Source: Euptelea pleiosperma
Lineage: Eukaryota; Streptophyta; Magnoliopsida; Ranunculales; Eupteleaceae
NCBI GenBank assembly: GCA_035048495.1
Contig: CM068547.1
Location: 25,737,913-25,801,912, forward strand
Length of the DNA stretch: 64,000 bases
Direction of reading: 5' to 3'
Shown in pieces: positions 12,055 to 23,850 of the stretch. Positions within the stretch are counted from its first letter, which is position 1. Every line of letters starts with the position of its first letter. The notes under the pieces were generated by a model. It saw only the letters and a program-made list of their open reading frames with translations, was not told the DNA's origin and did no database searches. The translations under genes and the position numbers were made by a program.

Positions 12055-13387
12055 GTGTGTCGTCTTCTGTGGCTATACCACTCTGACCACAAAACAATGT
12101 CATGGGAGGATACAATGTGTGGTTCAGAGACTGACATTTAGCATCTGATCGTCCACCTAGCAGATGAACCAACCCCACATGGGAATTGGCAGGAGAGCAC
12201 CACCGACCTACTCCTCCACCACTCCTTTCCATTGCTCTCTCTCTTTGGTCGGATGCCGCCATGTTCTGTTCCCTTACACTGAACCTTTCCAAAATGGGAA
12301 TAATATGATAAACGTTATCCACTTTCTACAAAGTTATCATTAGTGGTGTTAAGATGGTCTTCAAATTCCCTTTTAAAGACCCTCTCCCCCCTTTAATCAT
12401 CCCCTTAGGAAGATAAAATATCACACTCATCAACAAAGTTAATATCCTTACTTTATGAGAATAAGGTACTATTCAATCTTTTTTTTTTCTTTCTTTCTTT
12501 TCTTTCAATGCTTTTTGAGAAGTCTTCTCATTCTCTCTTCTTCAATTTATGTTGTGTTCTTCCCTCCTAATATCCTAGAAGAGCATCTTGTTATTATCAA
12601 TCAAAGGACTTCTGAGGCACCATTTGATAGGTTCAAGATAGGGGTTCTCTGCCAAACCAAACTGAGTGACTTTTCTGACAATCCAATTTGTGGTGTTGCA
12701 GGTTTCTTAATTGGCATATATCCATCAAATGGTGGTTCTTATCTCATGGCATGTGAGTCATGTCTGCTGGTATAGGGCATGGTTGGCTCTCCTTAATTAG
12801 CTCTTCTATGTGATGGGTGCATTAGATTTAGTTCTTACTTCTTTTGCTTCTTCCAAACTCCCATATATTATAATATATGAATTTTTTTTTATATAACACC
12901 ATGTCATCTTATGTGATGGCTGACTTATCCCTGTGACCAGGTCTACCATCTATGATCATCGTTGATTCAAATTAATTAATAATTTTTTGAAAAGATAAAA
13001 ATGTCCATTTCTTCGATGCTAAAATGAGAACATGTAGGTTTGAGTTAAAACCCTAACCCCAAATGAAACAGTTTTGGTGTTCAGACGCCCATGAGACTTC
13101 GGTAATTAGTAACCAACCTACCAGAGTCTTGTGGCCAGCCAACTACCACTCCATCGAGCAATTTTAATTCAAACTCTTGTCTTTTTTTTTTTAGGAACAC
13201 GTGTAATATAATTAAAGAAAAAAATTTGAGTTGGGTAATGATGCATATGCTAATCTATCAGACTTTTTTGAGATATTTATAGAAAATTACAGATATAAAA
13301 AATGAGATTTAAAAGAAATAAGAAATGTATTAAAAGGGAAAAAATAACCCAAATGTGTTGTCTTTTGTTGGATTTTTAATTTGCTTG
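11743..13387. other. Intergenic with microsatellite
   Basis: Holds a perfect (GA)n tract at 12028-12054, a pyrimidine tract around 12478-12506 and a 106-codon frame at 12455-12775 without recognisable motifs. Sequence near 13085-13160 resembles one arm of the MITE that starts at 13388. Confidence 0.45.
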
Positions 13388-13803
13388 CTGGAGTGGTGGT
13401 TGGCCCGCTATGAGACTCCGGTGAGCCTAAGTTTGATGTCCCCGAATTCTCCCTCCAAAAATGCCACACAACACACTCTTTTAGGCCCGTAGATCCATGC
13501 ATGTTTGGTTTATCTCTTGGTGGATATACCAAAAATCCTTTAATTGGTGATTTCCATCTGTTGGATTTAAGCATTTTAATTAATGTGGTGAGTTTTGGCC
13601 GTTGGTTTTTTAGTTGTTTTTCTAACTACTAGAGATCACCAATCAAGCTGATTTTTTGTGTATGAGTCCACCAAGAGGTGGGCCAAACATCTATAAGGTC
13701 AATGGGCTCGAAAGAGTGCCCCTTGTGGACAGTGATAGATTGGTCGTTAGTGATGGACGGGCAACCTACCGGAGTCATTTGGCCAGCTAATTACAACCAC
13801 CAG
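13388..13803. mobile_element. Long-inverted-repeat MITE (family M1)
   Basis: The left part (about 13388-13556) and the reverse complement of the right part (about 13625-13803) align over most of their length. Both arms begin CTGG.GTGGTTG, share GACTCCGGT, carry CACTCTTT.(A/G)GCCC, then ATG(C/T)ATGTTTGG-like words, CTCTTGGTGGA and end AATT/GATTGGTGAT. The arms are near 170 bp around an unpaired centre of about 70 bp. There is no coding capacity. The structure fits a foldback or Mutator-like MITE; no clean target duplication was found. Confidence 0.72.
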
Positions 13804-14394
13804 TTGATTTGGGGTTAGGGTTTGGGCCAAAATATCCATGTGTTCTTGTTATCCAAGGTTAAAGAAAGATGCACTTTTGTTCTTCCAAGAAAAATATTAG
13901 TCGATTTCAGTCAACTACACGGTAGACTAAGTCATAGAGGTGTAAGTCAACTTTTTCAAATTATGGGGTATGTCAAAAAGATATGGACATGATTAAAATT
14001 ACACAAGTAGCTTCAAATTTCGAATTAAGTACTTATAAGAAACTCTTGAAATCATCCTTAAGTAGAAATCAATGTGTTTATTTTGCAAGGATGGTCCTTA
14101 AAAAGGTCCCTTTTGTGAATCATAGTTGGAGCTAAATTACATAGTAGCAGATTCCAAAGAAGAAGATCTAAGGATTTTCAATAATTTTATAGACGGCTAC
14201 TTTGTGTCATGAATCACATGCCATGCTTACTCAGGATATTCTCCAACAAAGGGAGGCCTCTAGTGACCATGTTGGAGCTGACCCAACTGATCATAACAGT
14301 GAATCACGAACAAGTCCAAGTTCCACACCAGTCAATCATTCCAATCCAGCCATTTATAATTGCCAAACTCATTTCCTTCACGTGATAATTAACT
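13804..14394. other. Intergenic, nothing recognised
   Basis: AT-rich sequence with no coding, RNA or repeat signal recognised. The 64-codon frame at 14202-14396 has no known motif and its end runs into the target duplication of the next SINE. Confidence 0.5.
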
Positions 14395-14552
14395 AGGTCT
14401 TCAAATATATATTTTTTTTGGTAGTAAAGCCTGTTTTCAAAAGAGATCAGTAACTCGGTGAAGGCTGGTTTTGAACCCAGGTCTATGGTATCATCACCTA
14501 CAAACTTTTTTAACTGAGCAAGCGGCTGGCACCTTCGATCAGGTCTTCAAAT
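14395..14552 (-). mobile_element. SINE family A, minus-strand copy
   Basis: On the minus strand it has a box A-like CTTGCTCAGTT (14511-14522 on +) and a box B GGTTCAAAACC (14467-14477 on +). A short body ends GCTTTACTACC, followed by an A/T-rich tail. It is flanked by a perfect 12-bp direct repeat, AGGTCTTCAAAT, at 14395-14406 and 14541-14552. A clearly related copy lies on + at 48651-48790, sharing head, body and the CTACCAAAAAA junction, so this is a real dispersed family. The element proper is about 134 bp. Confidence 0.9.
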
Positions 14553-15093
14553 TATGGTAGAGTTTTCTTGAATTTTTCTCTAGGTAAACTTAGTTACATT
14601 CTTGTGTAAAATTGACTTGACGAAATTCTTATTGGGTATGTACAGAAGTCAATTCTTCACAGGAACAATCTACACAGCGCATCGCACGCGTGACATGTGA
14701 ATCTGGTCAGGATTCCACCATTCGTTCATACTAGACTTATGTACCATGCATCGATCCCCCCGATAACGACACTCACGAAAGTTGGTGGTAACATGAAGAG
14801 GATATGACTCCGTTCCCATGGATAATGACATCCATTTGTGCTTTAATGACTTAAAAAGCTCTTGTAATGAAATGACGTAGGAGATTACAGTTCATGTATA
14901 CAGATTTATGCGAACGATTTCAATGCTAAAGTTCAAACATGAGACCTACTTTTTAGAGGTTATTCTTGGAGAAAACAAGGTGAAGAATTCAAGGAATTTT
15001 TTTTTGGTCAAGTAGTTGAATGAGTTCTGTTAATGTTGCAATCTCATTGATGGCTAGTAAAGGTTACAACACTTTATTCACAGTTGATTGATG
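14553..15093. other. Intergenic, nothing recognised
   Basis: No coding or repeat signal recognised. The sequence just upstream of 15094 should hold the 5' half of the tRNA pseudogene but is not recognisable as such. Confidence 0.45.
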
Positions 15094-15146
15094 TTAGCGC
15101 GTCTGACTCTAGATCGGAAAATTGCGCATTCGATTCACATTGGGTT
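15094..15146 (+). pseudogene. tRNA-Trp pseudogene (3' two-thirds, anticodon CTA)
   Basis: The segment starting TAGCGCGTCTGACTC matches the D-arm end, anticodon arm, T-arm and 3' acceptor strand of plant nuclear tRNA-Trp as I recall it, with about seven differences in 53 positions, all transitions. The anticodon loop reads CTCTAGA, so the anticodon is CTA rather than CCA. The T-stem has lost pairing and the 5' acceptor strand upstream is not complementary to GGGTTC, so it should not fold or function. The TTCGATTC box B is intact. It abuts the TRIM-like LTR that begins at 15147. Confidence 0.62.
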
Positions 15147-15347
15147 CTGTTGACTAATCACTTTACTCTAAAAGCTTAAGCTGTCAGAAGGAGGCGTAAC
15201 AATGTATATCAAAGGGCTCACGGGTTTAACAGAGCCAGTGGAGTGCCGGCCACACAGCTAAACAACACACTCTAACAACACCCCCCTTTAGCATTTTGCC
15301 GGGGACTTGAACCCGTGATCGATTGGGACCTCCTTGCTCTGATACCA
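15147..15347 (-). mobile_element. TRIM-like retroelement fragment (LTR, PPT, PBS)
   Basis: Read on minus: a primer-binding site TGGTATCAGAGC, complementary to initiator tRNA-Met (15336-15347 on +); about 45 bp of internal sequence; a purine tract GCTAAAGGGGGG (15281-15292); then a 134-bp LTR (15147-15280) that starts TGTTGTTAG and ends GTCAACA. The order PBS, very short interior, PPT, LTR is that of TRIM/SMART elements, which encode nothing. The sequence that should be the 5' LTR (15348 onward) does not match the 134-bp LTR, so that side is replaced or belongs to another element. Confidence 0.6.
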
Positions 15348-17172
15348 TTGATAAGTACCTCAACCAATACTCTTCAAAAGACCGGCCTGTCAAGGAGCGG
15401 AAAATCTAATTACTCAACCAAAGTACGTAACAAACCACCACGTACACTTTTGAGCCAGTGTCTGCATCGGCTTTTTCACTCTGAAGAGAATCCTACTCGG
15501 GACCCATACCCCTTCTATGGGTCAACCTCCCATAAGAGGGCCCTACTCGGAGCCTTTTTGGCCCCTTCCATAGATTAACCCCCCCAAAGCAGCCCTTTCC
15601 GAGACTCAAACCAAATTCCATTTTTTCTATTAGGGGTACCGCCTAACCCCAAGCTTTCACTAAAAAAAAGTTTTTCGATGTTGAAACACCTTTTTTTGCG
15701 GAGGATACTAGTCAAAATATTCGTACATTATAACGTCTACATTATCTCGGTTCAACTCACCAAGTGTTTCTTTCTTAACTTGAAAAACATTATAGGGTTC
15801 TATGATTTCTTCAGGTTTCAGTACTAGACCTCTCAAGCAAGGGAATTTTTCTTTTGAGATACTTGATAACTTTCATGTTTGCTTCGAGTTCGAAATCGAA
15901 ACCCCTACAAAAAGCAGATGATTGCAGGTAAATTTGAAGTGTGCAATATAATTATCATCCCTTTCATTATGTTAAGGACTACTGTTGTCATACAAAGCGC
16001 AGATTGATCGCTTTCTTACGGCGATGACACGCATGTGAGGAAGAGATCATGAGATTTAGTAGGCGTGAGTCGTCGCATAACTACTTTATCAATGTGGCTT
16101 GATTTTGTTAGTAGCAATAATAGATTTCTTTTCTATGATGGCAAACCACCTTTCATTAATTATAATTAATTTCTCAAAATTGTGTCTTTTAATGAATCAA
16201 TAGGCAATTCATTAAGGGCCAAGGGTCTGAACCCTATTTTATTTGGTAAGTGTACTTTTTGTCTTGTTTGATACATACATTGGGCCTTGAAATTGCCATG
16301 AAACTACTTTTCCATATCACTTTTCTTGGATTTCATATGTTAATAGTCTGTACTGTAACTAGTGATCTTATGCTAATACACCATTGATTATTATTCTATA
16401 TATTTTGGTGGGTGCACTTGAGTTGTGAATGTTTGGAACTAACTCTACTTTTTTTTTACTTGTCTAGACTCTAAACTTCCCTTCTTTTGCATATTTACTC
16501 TCAAAAGACTAAGCAAAAACCCATGATCTAGCTCCTTACTCACTTGAATCATTCACTCAACTTTAGAAAAAAAAATGTTTAGTTTTTGAAATATGGTTGT
16601 AAGAGGGCTTTGCCTTTCAACTTTTCATCCATTCCCTTCCATGAATCATGGCTTTTGTTCATAATAAATGAATGGGTTATGAAGTAAGAATCATTTCTTA
16701 AGAAATTAATGCAGTCGTTTTCCATTGCCATATAATATTCCACCATGAGTGTCATGTGAGGGGTGTCTTATTATCCCAACCACACTTGGGGTTTGGAAGC
16801 CATTATGGGTTTAGCTTAAATGCATATATGGGACCTAGCTAGATATCCATGTTAGTGTTGGAAAAGGGTATCTTTTTCCCCTAATTGGAGGTCTAGTCTT
16901 ATGAAAAAGCTTTGATCTTTGTAAATGGTCTTATAATATGTTTTTATAGAGTAAGGAAATGGAGGAGAAGGTTGGCTTGCTATGATTCATCCATATCAAA
17001 CACTTAACAAGTGGGAAAACTTTGCATGGATTGCTTGCACAATCAGCAATTATTTTTTTTTTAAATAAAAGCAGTGGATGCAACTTTTATGCTTCATCTC
17101 AGGCAGGCAGTAGCCAAAGTAAAGTCATGCTTTTCTATATAGAAAGAGACTTTTGTTGGTTGAGAAAGATAA

Positions 17173-17175
<3 letters not shown>
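15348..17175. other. Intergenic
   Basis: The first about 310 bp (15349-15659) starts TG and ends CTTTCA and could be a foreign LTR next to the primer-binding site above, but no second copy is in the window. The rest is AT-rich with no recognised gene. Confidence 0.4.

Positions 17176-17222
<47 letters not shown>
17176..17222 (+). repeat. (CT)n microsatellite
   Basis: About 23 uninterrupted CT units. A second shorter, interrupted CT tract follows at about 17303-17329. Confidence 0.97.
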
Positions 17223-17224
<2 letters not shown>

Positions 17225-17329
17225 ATACACACCAAGAGAGAGGAGTAAAAGGGTCTACTCAGCTTTATCAATAAGTTCACTAACACAGTGAAAGTTAAGA
17301 CTACTCTCTCTAGCTCTCTCTCTCTCTCA

Positions 17330-17500
17330 CTTTTTTTTTGCTGGGTAATGAAAATTTTATTTAGAGAAAAAGGAATAAGATTACAAAGAGAGAAGAGGGG
17401 AGGGCTGCATCACCATAAAGATAGACATCCCAACTAGGTTGGCATCCCTACCTTCATCGATCATTTGCACAACTCACCCACACATACACACAAACACACC
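17330..17500 (-). mobile_element. L1-type LINE 3' end
   Basis: On the minus strand the sequence ends with AAATAAAATTTTCATTACCC followed by a poly(A) run (T run at 17331-17339 on +). This is the usual 3' end of plant L1 copies. Nothing upstream on the minus strand codes for recognisable L1 protein. Confidence 0.45.
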
Positions 17501-17559
17501 TAAAGAAGGCAGGGAAGCTGGTGAGTGAAAACTATGTTCACCATCTATATAACAAAATA

Positions 17560-18630
17560 GGACAGTTGTCTCCCCCTCTTATCCAGCTTCATAAAGGATG
17601 GCCGAGATCTTATCACACCAACAGGATGGTGGATCTCAGCCACTCATACCCAATTTTGACAAACGCTTTATTGATGAGTGCCGTAGGCACAGGTCACCTA
17701 CTATTTACCTACATATAAGGAATGAAATGGGTTGGATTTACATATAGCCCAAGGGTCAGGCTCAGGAGCCCCACTTTTTATGCCTCGAGAGGGGTGTTAC
17801 CGTTAAAATGGATTGAAACGGCCAGAGGCAAAAATAGAAAAAAAATAGATTTTAATAGATTTTAGCGGAAAAAGTAGTGTTGAAATTCAAATTTTAAATT
17901 TTGAAATTTGAAAATTGAAAAAAAAAAAAATTAAAATTTAACAGAAATTTAATGGTTTTCTTATACCCCTCTTATCTTATATGGCTTCAATAATGAGTGG
18001 CTGAGATTCACTATGCTTCATATCGATAGCTGAGATTAACTCCCACCCGATTTTGACAAACACTTTGTCGAAAAGTGCCGCAGCCACGGGCTATCCATGC
18101 ATATATCAAGACAACTCAGTTGTATTCTCTTATCTTATCCATCCATCTAATGTGGACGGTTAGATAAAGAGTGGTTGAGATCAAATCCATCGATCTAATG
18201 TGGACAGTTAGATTTCAGCCACTTAATCCGCCTCATTTGACCTCGATCAATTTATTCAAAATTTAAATTTCAACACCGTTATTTTTTGCTATTTCTGTTA
18301 TTTTTCCATTTCTCCATATGTGAGTTACAATCCGTTATAATAGCCGTTATAATGAAAAAAATGGTTACGGCCCAGTCCGTTATACCGTTTGAGTGCCGAA
18401 GGCACCCAATTTTTGCAAACGCCATTGTCGGAGAATGCCGTGGGCGTGGGCCATTTACTATTCTATAAAATAAAACGCATTGGTTGTCTCCCTACTTATA
18501 CCTCCTTTTATAAGCATCAACAAAGCAGGGCCGAGATCTATTCCTCCCTCAAATGGACGGTGGATCTCCGCCACTCACCTGATTTTGGCAAATTCTTTGC
18601 TGAGGAGTCCCGATGGCACGGGGCACCCAC
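17560..18630 (+). repeat. Dispersed array of about 130-bp related units
   Basis: A unit built from GGCCGAGATCT, (G)GTGGATCTC.GCCACTCA, CAATTTTGACAAACGCTTT and a GAGTGCCG(T/A)(G/A)GGCAC(A/G)GG block occurs about four times (roughly 17600-17715, 17998-18100, 18390-18460 and 18525-18630). The units are separated by AT-rich stretches that include AACGG/CCGTTATAACGG words. Copies are strongly diverged and no coding is present. It may be several overlapping non-autonomous elements. Confidence 0.6.
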
Positions 18631-19630
18631 TACTTTAGAGTGTGTTTGTGTGTGTGTGTGAGCATATGCAACTTTGTTGCTTCCCTCGTAACCTTCGTCG
18701 CTGAAGTTCATCGTCGATCGATACGCGCAGAATGTGCTCATGAAACAGGATGTACAGTTAAAAGTGTTGTACATGAGTACCAAAACTATAGCTTGGATTC
18801 CTGGTTAGCGCTAATGATCATCATTATTGGAAGAATTCAGAATCTAAACATAGGTTTAGCTTCAGATTAATGAAAGGAAATAGTCAAATATATATAAAAA
18901 AAATCTCAGTAATAGGTCACTCTAAGAAAATTTCAAAAGATATGATACTTTATTTAAAGGATTATCCTAGTTCATTCCTTCCCAAAGAATGGCCTATTGT
19001 TCCTTCATAGGGAGCTTTCTCTCTATTCTTTCTTCCTCTTCTTTAACCTTTCTACTAATATATTGTCTTTTCTGATAAAGAAAACAAATCACTTTTCAAC
19101 TTTTGCCATTGTGTATAGTGCCAATCTATATTTTTTTTCCAATACTTTGGTAATTATAATGTTAGGCAGTACTATAGCAACACTGATCAGTAAGGGAGTA
19201 AGGGAGTAAGGGAGTAAGGGAGGAGAGGTGAGGAATGAGGTCAATCAAATTTGGATGGACCACTGAAAGATAATCAATACAGAAGACTCCCTGTGTGCTT
19301 CCTATTACCCCCTTGAGTGCCACACTTAACTACCAATCATATTAAAAAGCATCTAAGTTCCCACTCTCCTTTGCTTTTTCTTACTTTAATTATGTGAATA
19401 TGCTTAACACTGTATCACATGTTTTCTTAATTATATCTCAATGGTACCAAACATCCCCATCTCAATCATCTCAATTTGTACCTTATGCAATTGTATGAAT
19501 CTTTCTATTACTTAACAAGATTTTCGAAAATTTGCGACGGGGGGATAAGTATTTCATAATATATTAATCCTAAGATTGAAAATCTGCAATGTTGATGCTA
19601 ATTACACTGTACATATGCGGGTCGGTTAAT
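18631..19630. other. Intergenic
   Basis: A short (GT)n tract lies at about 18644-18661. A GAGTAAGG iteration (about 19192-19222, four units) is present. No gene recognised. Confidence 0.5.
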
Positions 19631-19815
19631 GTTATTTACTTCTTTTATCATCGTTGGCAAGTTGCATTGTGTCGGTTAATGCTAATTGCACTTTTCTATA
19701 TATTATCCTCCTTAGCAAGTTGTAGTATTAACTTTGTATATTTGGTCGGTTAATGCTAATTACACTTTTCCTGATCTTGTAAAAAAACATTCGCGTAGGT
19801 CGGTCGTTAATTATC
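19616..19815 (+). repeat. Three-fold GTCGGTTAATG repeat
   Basis: The phrase GTCGGTTAATG followed by (T/C)TAATT(G/A)CACTTTT-like sequence recurs near 19620, 19670 and 19745. A partial GGTCGGTCGTTAAT lies near 19800. Units are about 65-75 bp and diverged. Confidence 0.6.
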
Positions 19816-21648
19816 ATAGATGAATCCTTTTTTTTTTCTTTTTCCCTTTTTTCTTTTTTAATTCCATGACATAGTGTGATATTGAATGCTGCCCAATCGA
19901 ATTGCACAAATGAGACCCAGTTGCTTGATTAATTAGTAGTCCATTAATTTGCACTTGATGGTTCACAATTGATTACCAATGGGAACCCTAATTCGAATTT
20001 GAATTTATTTAAAGAGTTCAGAGGGTATATAGTGCATGCAACCAGTAACCCTAGACTTGAGCGCCGTTGACTTTGACTTCCACTTCCTCAGAAGAAGGAA
20101 TAGAATTTACTTAGCATTCTGATTAGCTAGTTTCTACTTTCTTTCTTTCTTTACTATTTGGATTTCATCATAAAAATCGAATATCTGAGAAGCTCATGAT
20201 TTTCTTTTGAAACCATGATTAGCAATGTAGATACCCATTAATCACTGGATCCTTTTTCATGCGGCCCGGCGTGCTTGGTGGGCATCTCATCCACCCAAGT
20301 GTTGTGACCCAAGTGGGCGTTGACGCGAATAGGCCCCATGAAAGCAAAATATTGGTGTCTCCCTCGACGACAAGTGGAGGATTCCATGAACGACACATGG
20401 GAGAACATGGACCACTCAATATAAACCTTTTATTCTTGGACAATTTATGCTTTTCTCTGAACCAAAAAGGATGAAAATTAAAAGAGTGCAAAAGATGGAG
20501 ACTATACTACAGTAGTCATGATTTTGTGTGGATGATGCTAAGGATGACGCTAGGGTTTGGGTGACTTACACAATCAAGGAGGCCTCCTCTTTTTTTGTAT
20601 GGCTGCTAAAGTATTTGGATTTGATTCTCACCAAAGAGAGAGTGGCTTTTGACTTGATACTAAGGGGAAAAAAAAGATGGAAAAAGAGAGGGCTCGCATG
20701 GTGGTGCACCACCACCACCCACTTGTGTTTTAATACAAATAATTTCTTCATCAAACCGTTAACTGCTAATAACTGATTCCTTCCCATTTCTTTCTTTAGA
20801 AAAAGTTATAGAAAGCTCCTTTGGGCTAGTTGTAAAGTACATAAAGACCCTTCTATTAGATGTAATGGCCAATATGCCCTTGAAAAAAAGAGGAAAATAA
20901 CTTCATTGAGGGGTTTGAGGTCTTGCATGATGGATTTGAGGTCTACCATCCTCACTGGACCCTAACTTACATATCGTATTGATGGATAGATCGCGGACAT
21001 TGTCCAAAAATAACATTAATTAGGGATTTTTTTATTTATTTATTTGTTTTAGCTAAGGCAAACGAAGAATATATCGATGTACATGCACCATACGGCTGGC
21101 TATGATTTTACAAATCGACAAGACGGTATATTCGTATCGATTTGAGCGAATCGATCCAAAAAACATCGATTGATAACGCTGCAACACCTACCATTGATTT
21201 AAACTCAAGAGATGCTTAAAGAGATTCATTAGCAAGTGCATCTGCCACCTGATTTGATTCTTAATAAATGTCAAATCAGCCACTTTTATCAATCTTAAAC
21301 TGACTGAAGAATCTCAACTTTCTGATTTATAGCTAGCCATAACTCTGACCACTAAAATATAAAAATTAAGTGGTCAAGAAAATAGTTCATACACAATTTG
21401 TAATCTGACTGATTTGAGATATCTTAGAGGTGCCTCAACATTTTTGGATTAAGCTAGCTAGTAGGTCAAATGTACAGTATATTGAAATGATGGACCCCAA
21501 ATTCAACAAGTATTTCTACATGAGAGCGCATTATCCATTGGGAATGTGGGTTGAAAGTAAATGACTCTAGAGTTGATTCTAGGATAATGGTGCCCTTTAC
21601 AAGTCAAACCATAGTTTAGAAAAAAAAAAAAGGTTATAATGGCAGTTA
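19816..21648. other. Intergenic
   Basis: No gene recognised. Two opposing frames of 71 and 90 codons overlap around 20219-20491, but neither has known motifs. Confidence 0.45.
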
Positions 21649-22354
21649 TAAGAGCAACTCCAACCCTACCCGACCCTAAACACTTAAAGTAGGGTAGAAA
21701 AATCTCTCTCTTACCTTAAACTTAAAAAGATCTCCAATGGTCCACCTTAAACTCAACTATTTCCTAAACTTAGAAAACAAAAAAAAAAAAATATTTTTTC
21801 TGTTATCTTTACTTTCTTTTTTTTTCTGTCGAGGGGGGCATGGGTAGTATTAAGTGAAAAAAAGAAGATGACATTGAGTGGAATTAATAGAAAAGATGAA
21901 CATTTTTTTAGAATCTCACCCTAAATCATACCCTAACTTTAGGGAAGCAAAATTTTCAACGGATATGCTTGCTAATCACGGTACTAACTTAGAAGAAGAA
22001 GCTTTAGAGTTTTTTGTAGAGTGACCTCCATTCCTTTTTAAAATGCAGGATCCTCATTCTACATAATTTTTTTTTAGTCTTTGCCTTAGGTTCGGGGTCT
22101 CTCTTCTTTGGAGTGCTAACCTAGTTGGGATGTTGACGTAGGAGAGAGTGCTATGCCTTTGTGCGTTCTGTATAGTTTGTTCCTTTCAATATATTTTACA
22201 TTTAGCAAAAATAATTAAAATAAAAAAATTAGGGTAGTATTTGAGGTTACCCTAAACGTGGGTGGACTTTAGGGTTGGAGATGGTTTTTTATATTTTCCA
22301 CACTCTATTTTAAGGAAGGGAAGGTAGTTTAGAGTAGGGTTGGAGATGCCCTAG
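21649..22354. mobile_element. PIF/Harbinger-like non-autonomous element
   Basis: The left end GAGCAACTCCAACCCTAC (from 21652) is the inverted complement of the right end, which reads GTAGGGTTGGAGATGCCC-like on the + strand (to 22351). The flanks are TAA (21649-21651) and TAG (22352-22354), close to the TWA target duplication of PIF/Harbinger elements. Inner parts also pair (CCTTAAACTC with GGGTGGACTTTAGGGTTGG-like sequence). It encodes no transposase. The segment 22060-22210 inside it resembles an L1 3' end and may be a later insertion. Confidence 0.6.
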
Positions 22355-23850
22355 CGGCATAATAATGATAAGGCACTCCTACATCTTTACCGTTATTTAT
22401 AGTTTTTTTTACTGTTAAAACATCTTAGTGTGTTTGGTAAACTAACGGTAACAGTCGCCTACAGTTAAACCGTTATAACAGTTGCTTTTTAAATCATGAA
22501 TCAAACTTTGTCAAAATATTGATGAATGAGGAGTCAGTTTGGCTGTCTTTTCTAGGTGATTGCCAGAATATTTTAGATGTCACCAACAAATCAAGCTGTG
22601 CAGCAAAAATACTAGTAACTCCAATTGCATTATCTGTCTTCTTTTGAATGATTTAGTTCAAAAGAAGACAAGACTAAGCTGAATAAGACACTTAGCCCCT
22701 GCTCATGAAGATATCTTTAGGATAACATCATTGAAGGTCAAGATGATCATCGATTTTTTGTAGATTTTAAAATATCGATTTTGTATTTGAACTACTTCCT
22801 TCTAAGAAAGATCCCATAGGATTTTATCTTTCCTTTTTCTATCGATCTTTCTTAATATTTGTTGGTTCTTGGTGGAAAGACACTACAGCCAAGTGGGGAA
22901 GAGAAAGTCTCTTTCAATTACCTTTACATGTCTGAAATTTCCATTAGTTGGATGATGCAAGTCAACTCCCAACTGAAAACTTGTAGGAATGTAAAAAAGG
23001 GAATGTAGAAATCTCCCAACTACTAAGTCTATCACAATTTTGAATCTCTTCCCTATACATAACTCATTCATATAGTAAACTTACAAAAAAGTTATGAAGC
23101 CACCATTGGCTGAACAACAAAGAACTTCAAAAACTCTGTAAGCATTTCAAACCATGAAATTTTATAAAGGCAAATTCTAAGGTGTGCATAAGAATTAATC
23201 TTTTTTTGTACGTGCGGTGCGTAGATTCATCGGAAGGTTATTAACATCAGTGAAAAAAGTTACTAACATCAATGAAAATAGTTATCATAGTTTGTAAAAA
23301 TGTTAATTATCACACTACTTAATAGTAAACAACGGACCAAGTCCGTTGTTTTTTTTTTGCCTTTTGAAAATGATAGCCTTGTCCCTTGTTTTTTGCGCCT
23401 TTTCGGTATCTTATTTTTTGGCGTAGTCCCACTTACAAATCTTCAGTTTCAGATTCTGAACATAAAACTTACTTGGACTCTTCTTTGTCATAGAAGTTAC
23501 TAACATAAAAAACTTTCAATTTGCTATAAAATGTCAATTGACATAAATAAACTGCCGATCGATAATAAAAAGTTACCACAGCTTGTGTGGATTGAAGAAG
23601 TGCGCTTTTATAAAATCAAAGCCAAAAATGGCATTGTACCCCTTGAGCCACCTCATTCTTGGAGGCATGTCCCTCAACAGGTATATATATGCCTTGCTGG
23701 ACACACCTTAAGGCCTGCTCACATTGCAGCTTGAGGCTTCACCTCACCCCTTTCTAAACACAGATAAGAAAAATTCAAATCCGTTAAAAAAATAAATAAA
23801 TAAATAACAAAAAAAATAGAGAAAAAATGAGATGAAATGAAGAAGGATAT
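22355..23850. other. Intergenic
   Basis: AACGGTAACAG and CCGTTATAACAG words (22440-22480) resemble the repeat at 50390-50700. No gene recognised. Confidence 0.45.

Noticed and set aside
20219..20491. Opposing frames of 71 and 90 codons
   Set aside because: Neither has a family motif; both lie over the same locally G+C-rich stretch.
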